From PKWO01 sp036384915 (lineage in GTDB: Bacteria > Pseudomonadota > Gammaproteobacteria > Burkholderiales > Burkholderiaceae_D): a DNA stretch of 64,000 nt. The translations under genes were made by a program, and so were the position numbers. Location of the stretch: NCBI GenBank assembly GCA_036384915.1, contig DASVLJ010000027.1, positions 223,285-287,284 on the forward strand. Direction: 5' to 3'. Positions 60,056 through 64,000 of the stretch are shown piece after piece (positions within the stretch are counted from its first letter, which is position 1; every line of letters starts with the position of its first letter). The notes beneath the pieces were generated by a model, which saw only the letters and a program-made list of their open reading frames with translations, did no database searches and was not told the DNA's origin.

Positions 60056-61633
60056 GTGTTTAGCCGCGCGGGACATTACGGATCGGCCAGCCCGGCAGCC
60101 AGGACGGGGTGCCGTTTGTTGCTCTCTTTGTCGCTTTCTTTGCTGCTGTCTTCCATCACGGCCTTTGCCGCCGAGTCCGCGAGCGAAGGCGCGACGCTGC
60201 AATTGGCGGCGCATATCGCGCATTCCTCGTTCAGCGATGACCGCAATACCAAGCTTGCGCTCTTGACCGATTACGAGACGGTCTATGGCTCGATCGATAA
60301 GGTGCCGGCGCGCTGGCCGGCCCTGGTGCGGCGCACCCTGGTGTGCCAGCAGCTGGCCAATCGCGTGTGCGTGCATTCTTCGCTCGAAGGGCTGAAAGCG
60401 CAGGGCGGGATCGACGGGCTGGCCTTGACCCATCTGTTCGAAGTATCGCGCTTCGGCATGTCGGCGACGAATATCCATGATCGCTTGCTCGACGCTTCCG
60501 AGGAGGCGTCGAGCAAGGCAGCCGAGCCGACCGTGACTGCGCCCAGGGCGGAAGGGAAAAAAGCGTCCGCTCCTCTTGCCGCCCCTGCTCCTGTTGCAGC
60601 AACCGTTTCCGCTCCCGCGCCTGTCCCTGAGGTTCCGCCCGCTGTACAAACGGAGCAGCATCCTGCGACGGCAGCCGCAGCCGAGGTGCAGTCCGCCGCT
60701 GCACCCCGCCCGACTGCCAAAAAGCCGCATACGCTGTCCGAGCGCGCGGCCGCAAAACTGCAAAGGCTGGGGGGCGACGACAGTTCCGGCTACTTCCTCG
60801 ATGCGCTGTTCGTTGCCGTCGCGTTGTGCCTGATCCTTGCGTTCGCGCTTTACCTGGTGGTGCGTTCGCGCAGGGCAGAGCGCCTGGCCCGCAAGCTGGC
60901 CGAACAGGAAGTGCAGCGCCTGGAATCGTTGCGCAGCGAGGAAAAGATCAAGGCCGACCACGATCTGTGGTCGGAGCAGTTGAAGGGCGAAGTGGCGCTC
61001 GAGGCGCAGAAGGCGCATGCCGAAGAAATGTTGCGCACGGTGCGAACCGCAGCCGACGAGGCATTGGCGGCCGAACTGCTGCGCTTCCAGATGGAGCAGG
61101 AAGAAGCCGGCATGGCCTTTTCCAACGAACTGCGCCGCCTGCAGGATGCCTTGCGCGCCGAACAAGCGAAAAACGAGGAAGTGGTGAAGACGGCCAAGGC
61201 GCGCGCCGATCAGGCCATCGATGCCTACGATCAGATGGCGGCGCGCGAACTGGTCTATGCGCACAAACAGAACGACGATCTGCAAGAAGTTTTGAATGCC
61301 GAGAAAGAGGCGCGCAAGGTGCTGGAAATGAAAGTGGCCGACGCCTTGCAGCAAGTCGAGGCGCACAAGCAGCGCGAGCTGCGTCTGAGCGAAGCAATCC
61401 AGGCGGAGCAGCGCGGGCGTGCCTCGGAAGCGCGCATTGCCACGGAAAAACTGAAGGCCGCACAACAGGCGGCGGCCGCCTTGCAAGCCTCGCTGGCTGC
61501 CACGCGGGCGCTCAATGCCGACCTGGAGCGGCGCGCTGAAGAAGCGGTGAAGGCGGCGCAACGTTTGGCGGGAACTGAGCAGACATCTTCCGGCACGGAG
61601 GCGGCGCCGCCTGGCGTGCAGCGCACGCTATGA
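60056..61633 (+). CDS. Membrane protein with long cytoplasmic coiled coil, function unknown
   Basis: A 525-residue protein if started at GTG 60056 (or TTG 60053), which have GAGGAG at the right distance; ATG 59906 would add 50 residues with a poor ribosome-binding site. N-terminal signal/anchor (about 18-37), a periplasmic region with a Cys pair (TLVCQQLANRVCVHSS), a Pro/Ala-rich linker (about 150-225), one transmembrane helix (246-268) and an Ala/Glu-rich coiled coil to about 500. The layout recalls polar or cell-envelope scaffolds; no family is recognised. Confidence 0.75.
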   Translation: MFSRAGHYGSASPAARTGCRLLLSLSLSLLLSSITAFAAESASEGATLQLAAHIAHSSFSDDRNTKLALLTDYETVYGSIDKVPARWPALVRRTLVCQQLANRVCVHSSLEGLKAQGGIDGLALTHLFEVSRFGMSATNIHDRLLDASEEASSKAAEPTVTAPRAEGKKASAPLAAPAPVAATVSAPAPVPEVPPAVQTEQHPATAAAAEVQSAAAPRPTAKKPHTLSERAAAKLQRLGGDDSSGYFLDALFVAVALCLILAFALYLVVRSRRAERLARKLAEQEVQRLESLRSEEKIKADHDLWSEQLKGEVALEAQKAHAEEMLRTVRTAADEALAAELLRFQMEQEEAGMAFSNELRRLQDALRAEQAKNEEVVKTAKARADQAIDAYDQMAARELVYAHKQNDDLQEVLNAEKEARKVLEMKVADALQQVEAHKQRELRLSEAIQAEQRGRASEARIATEKLKAAQQAAAALQASLAATRALNADLERRAEEAVKAAQRLAGTEQTSSGTEAAPPGVQRTL

Positions 61634-61658
61634 CGCCATCGCGATTGATCCGGCCGCT

Positions 61659-62687
61659 TCAGGCGGCGTTGATGTCGGCTTCAGTGGTAAATGAATCCGC
61701 GTAGAATTCTTCCGCCGGCAATTTGCACTGCCCGGTGAAATCGCGCTTGGCCGACTCGACCACGATCGGCGCGCCGCAGGCATAGACCTGGTGGCCGGAC
61801 AGATCGGGATAGTCGGCGATCACGGCTTGGTGCACGAAGCCGGTACGGCCGCTCCAATTGTCTTCCGGCAGGGCATCGGACACCACAGGCACGTACTTGA
61901 AATTGGGCAGCGAGGCGGCCCATTGTTCGCACAGTGCGTGCATGTACAAATCCTTGGGACGGCGCCCGCCCCAATAGAGCGTCACCGGACGTTGCGACTT
62001 GTTGTGTTCGAGCTGTTCGACGATGGCCTTGATCGGCGCAAATCCCGTGCCGGACGCCAGCATGACGATGGGCTTGTCGGAATCCTCGCGCAGGAAGAAC
62101 GTGCCCAGGGGGCCTTCGAAGCGCAGGATGTCGCGCTCCTTCATCGTGCCGAACACGTGGTCGGTGAAATAACCGCCGGGCATATGGCGGATGTGCAGCG
62201 TGACGTGCTCGTCCTTGTGCGGCGCATTGGCCATGGAATAGCTGCGGCGCTTGCCATCCTTGAGCAGGAATTCGATGTATTGGCCGGCCAGGTACTGCAG
62301 CCTTTCGTTGGCGGGCAATTGCAGCGAGACCACCACCACGTCGTCGGCCACCTTTTCGATCTTCGCCACACGCGTCGGCATCTTCTTGATCTGGATGCCG
62401 CCCACGCCCTCGACTTCACGCGCTTCGATGACAAGGTCCGACTGCGGTGTGGCGCAGCAGAATAGCGTCTGGCCCTGGGCCTGCTCGGCCGCCGAGAGCG
62501 CGCGTTCCTGGTGCTTGCCCAATTCGACCGAGCCTGAAACCAGCTTGCCTTTGCAACTGCCGCAGGCGCCGTTCTTGCAGCCATAGGGCAGGCCGACGCC
62601 GGAACGTATGGCGGCGGCAAGGACGGTTTCGTCGGCCTCGCACGTGAAGTGGTGGCCGCTCGGTTGGACGCTGATCTGGAAGCTCAT
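61659..62687 (-). CDS. NAD(P)H-dependent FAD/[2Fe-2S] reductase (AscD/RfbI-like)
   Basis: A 342-residue protein with an N-terminal plant-type [2Fe-2S] domain (CKNGACGSCKGKL and a later Cys in LFCCATP) followed by FAD-binding (RRSYSMANAPHKDEHV) and NAD-binding (VMLASGTGFAPIKAIVEQL; VYACGAPIVVESA) domains. The order matches CDP-6-deoxy-delta-3,4-glucoseen reductase and related phenol-hydroxylase-type reductases. In this group it is often a stand-alone gene; the electron acceptor is unknown. Confidence 0.88.
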   Translation of the reverse strand: MSFQISVQPSGHHFTCEADETVLAAAIRSGVGLPYGCKNGACGSCKGKLVSGSVELGKHQERALSAAEQAQGQTLFCCATPQSDLVIEAREVEGVGGIQIKKMPTRVAKIEKVADDVVVVSLQLPANERLQYLAGQYIEFLLKDGKRRSYSMANAPHKDEHVTLHIRHMPGGYFTDHVFGTMKERDILRFEGPLGTFFLREDSDKPIVMLASGTGFAPIKAIVEQLEHNKSQRPVTLYWGGRRPKDLYMHALCEQWAASLPNFKYVPVVSDALPEDNWSGRTGFVHQAVIADYPDLSGHQVYACGAPIVVESAKRDFTGQCKLPAEEFYADSFTTEADINAA

Positions 62688-62909
62688 GATGGAGGAAAGT
62701 GCGGGTTAAGCGATTGATTCTTTTGGCGAATCCGGCATTTTCGCATTTTTTTTGAAGCGGGGGCGGGAAGACGTGCTGCGAACCGCCGATTTATGATCAA
62801 TTTGGCAGGCGGATGTGAGGCGTAGCCCAACATTGGGGACATCAATGCTTTATGTTCGTTGTGATGGAGTTCGTTATACGGGACTTGTTTGACGGATAAT
62901 GTCGCGATC

Positions 62910-63788
62910 ATGAAAAAACACCAAACCCGCCTGCTGGTGATCGGTTGCGGCGACGTCGGCATGCGTTTATTGGCGTTGTTGCGCGGGCGCTATCGCATCT
63001 ATGCCGTGACTCGCCGGGCCGAGCAGGCCGAAGCCATACGTGCCGCCGGCGCCACGCCGATTGTCGCCGACCTGGATCGGCCGGAAACGCTGGCGCGCTT
63101 GTCAGGCCTGGCGCGCCGTATCGTGCATCTGGCACCGCCGCCAAATGCGGGAGAACGCGATACGCGAACGCGCAGGCTGATTCCCTTTCTGCCTCCGCAT
63201 GCACACCTGGTCTACGTCAGCACGACAGGCGTCTACGGCGATTGTGCCGGCGAGCTGGTGCATGAAACGCGCAGGGTGAACCCGCAAAGCGCGCGCGCCG
63301 TGCGTCGCGTCGATGCCGAGAGATGCCTGCGCACCTGGGCGAGGTGCAGCGCTTCGCGATTGTCGATTTTGCGCGTACCGGGCATCTATGCGCGCGAGCG
63401 CTTGCCGCTCGAGCGTTTGCAAAACGGCACGCCGGCCTTGCGTGCGGAAGACGATGTCCATACCAATCACGTCCATGCCGACGACCTGGCGCGCATCATC
63501 GCCCTGGCGCTCGAACGCGGCGCGGCCAATCGCGTTTACCACGCGACCGACGACAGCGAGATGAAGATGGCCGATTACTTCGAGGCGGTGGCGCACGCCT
63601 TCGATCTGCCTGTGCCGCTACGTTTGCCGCGAGAGGAGCTGCGCGCGCAGGTGTCGCCCATGCTGTATTCGTTCATGTCGGAATCGCGCCGGCTCGATAA
63701 CCGGCGTATCAAGCAAGAGCTGGGCGTGCGCTTGCGCTATCGCGACGTGGCGAGTGCGCTGCAGGAATTTATCGCACCGAAGCCTTAG
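62910..63788 (+). CDS. YeeZ-like NAD(P)-binding Rossmann protein
   Basis: A 292-residue extended short-chain dehydrogenase-like protein starting at ATG 62910 (TTG 62889 also in frame). VIGCGDVGMRLL is the nucleotide-binding loop; HLVYVSTTGVYGDCAGELVHET and LRVPGIYARERLPLERL follow. The usual Y-x-x-x-K is not evident, as in the YeeZ group of NAD-dependent epimerase-like proteins. Function unknown. Confidence 0.82.
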   Translation: MKKHQTRLLVIGCGDVGMRLLALLRGRYRIYAVTRRAEQAEAIRAAGATPIVADLDRPETLARLSGLARRIVHLAPPPNAGERDTRTRRLIPFLPPHAHLVYVSTTGVYGDCAGELVHETRRVNPQSARAVRRVDAERCLRTWARCSASRLSILRVPGIYARERLPLERLQNGTPALRAEDDVHTNHVHADDLARIIALALERGAANRVYHATDDSEMKMADYFEAVAHAFDLPVPLRLPREELRAQVSPMLYSFMSESRRLDNRRIKQELGVRLRYRDVASALQEFIAPKP

Positions 63789-63994
63789 AACCCATTTCAA
63801 AAAGCCCTTGGCGTTGTTGCCGCTCCTTGCCGTACAGGCGTACTGTCTTCGTCGCGACGCCTAGGAGTCTGCGCGGCAGAACGAGTCGAAGCGAAATGGG
63901 TGGGAAAAGAGCCCAATTTGGCCTCGCTTTTGAGGACTGTAGCCGTAGCTACAGCCGGAAAAACGGGGGCAAAGTGGGACTTTTCTCCATCCAT
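63788..63994. repeat. Dispersed repeat element, long copy with hairpins
   Basis: Bases 63788-63861 match 4816-4889 (65 of 74). The element is bounded by ACCCATTTC (63790-63798) and GAAATGGGT (63893-63901). To the right an imperfect inverted repeat (GAAAAGAGCCCAATTTGGCC with GGGCAAAGTGGGACTTTTC) encloses a perfect stem CTGTAGC-CGTA-GCTACAG (63937-63954). It lies directly after the YeeZ-like stop and may continue past the window. Confidence 0.65.
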
Positions 63995-64000
63995 TGCAGC

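Noticed and set aside
1..64000. CRISPR array, phage genes, insertion sequences, rRNA or tRNA genes
   Set aside because: No regularly spaced repeats with spacers, no transposase, integrase or phage structural genes, and no RNA-gene signatures found by reading.

Overview
This 64 kb window looks like a stretch of chromosome from a Burkholderiales betaproteobacterium, most probably an Oxalobacteraceae relative (Herminiimonas, Collimonas or Janthinobacterium-like). The evidence is the GC-rich coding style, the core run pgk-pyk-fba-purC-purE-purK-Sua5, the class II Calvin-type aldolase, and the chrB-chrA-SOD and lipase-foldase pairs typical of this group. The genus is inference; no rRNA or tRNA gene is visible. 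I see no phage, IS element or CRISPR array.

Layout. 1-4.8 kb: two tandem paralogous TPR proteins with glycosyltransferase-like C-termini (the first runs off the left edge). 4.9-8.3 kb: small conserved protein, YheT-type hydrolase, NTF2-like protein, O-antigen-ligase-type membrane protein and a small zinc-finger protein, all on the minus strand. 8.4-9.6 kb: an 11-bp phased repeat array upstream of azlCD. 9.7-17.4 kb: plus-strand glycolysis and purine block. 17.5-19.7 kb: GDSL-type lipoprotein and OmpW. 20.0-25.2 kb: a minus-strand stressosome-type operon (globin-RsbR, RsbS-like STAS, fused RsbT-RsbX, hybrid histidine kinase with HPt). 25.5-29.4 kb: glutaryl-CoA dehydrogenase, flavin reductase, XRE regulator, two exported proteins. 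29.5-34.6 kb: msrA, an MFS transporter, pdxH with a hemerythrin, tcdA and a secreted phosphoesterase. 34.8-39.6 kb: a MarR-OMF-EmrA-EmrB tripartite efflux operon. 39.7-45.0 kb: universal stress protein, two ABM/NIPSNAP-type small proteins, an unrecognised membrane-anchored exported protein and a FimV-like protein. 45.1-52.2 kb: gcvH-gcvP-sdaA-gcvT-lipA. 52.2-56.3 kb: a chromate operon (chrB-chrA-exported SOD-PTPase-like) ending in a degraded YVTN propeller gene. 56.4-57.7 kb: a yybP-ykoY (Mn2+) riboswitch and a CaCA exchanger. 57.7-59.6 kb: lipase and its foldase. 59.9-64 kb: a coiled-coil membrane protein, an NAD(P)H ferredoxin-type reductase, a YeeZ-like NAD-binding protein and a dispersed repeat also found at 4.8 kb.

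The most interesting parts are the stressosome module (heme-type sensor, RsbT and RsbX in one polypeptide, an RsbS without the usual phospho-serine, a hybrid kinase whose N-terminus looks like a worn RsbT ATPase, and a LexA-box-like palindrome abutting its predicted promoter), the Mn2+ riboswitch before a transporter labelled only as a calcium-type exchanger, a 35-codon repetitive upstream ORF overlapping the gcvH start, and the phased repeat array before azlC.
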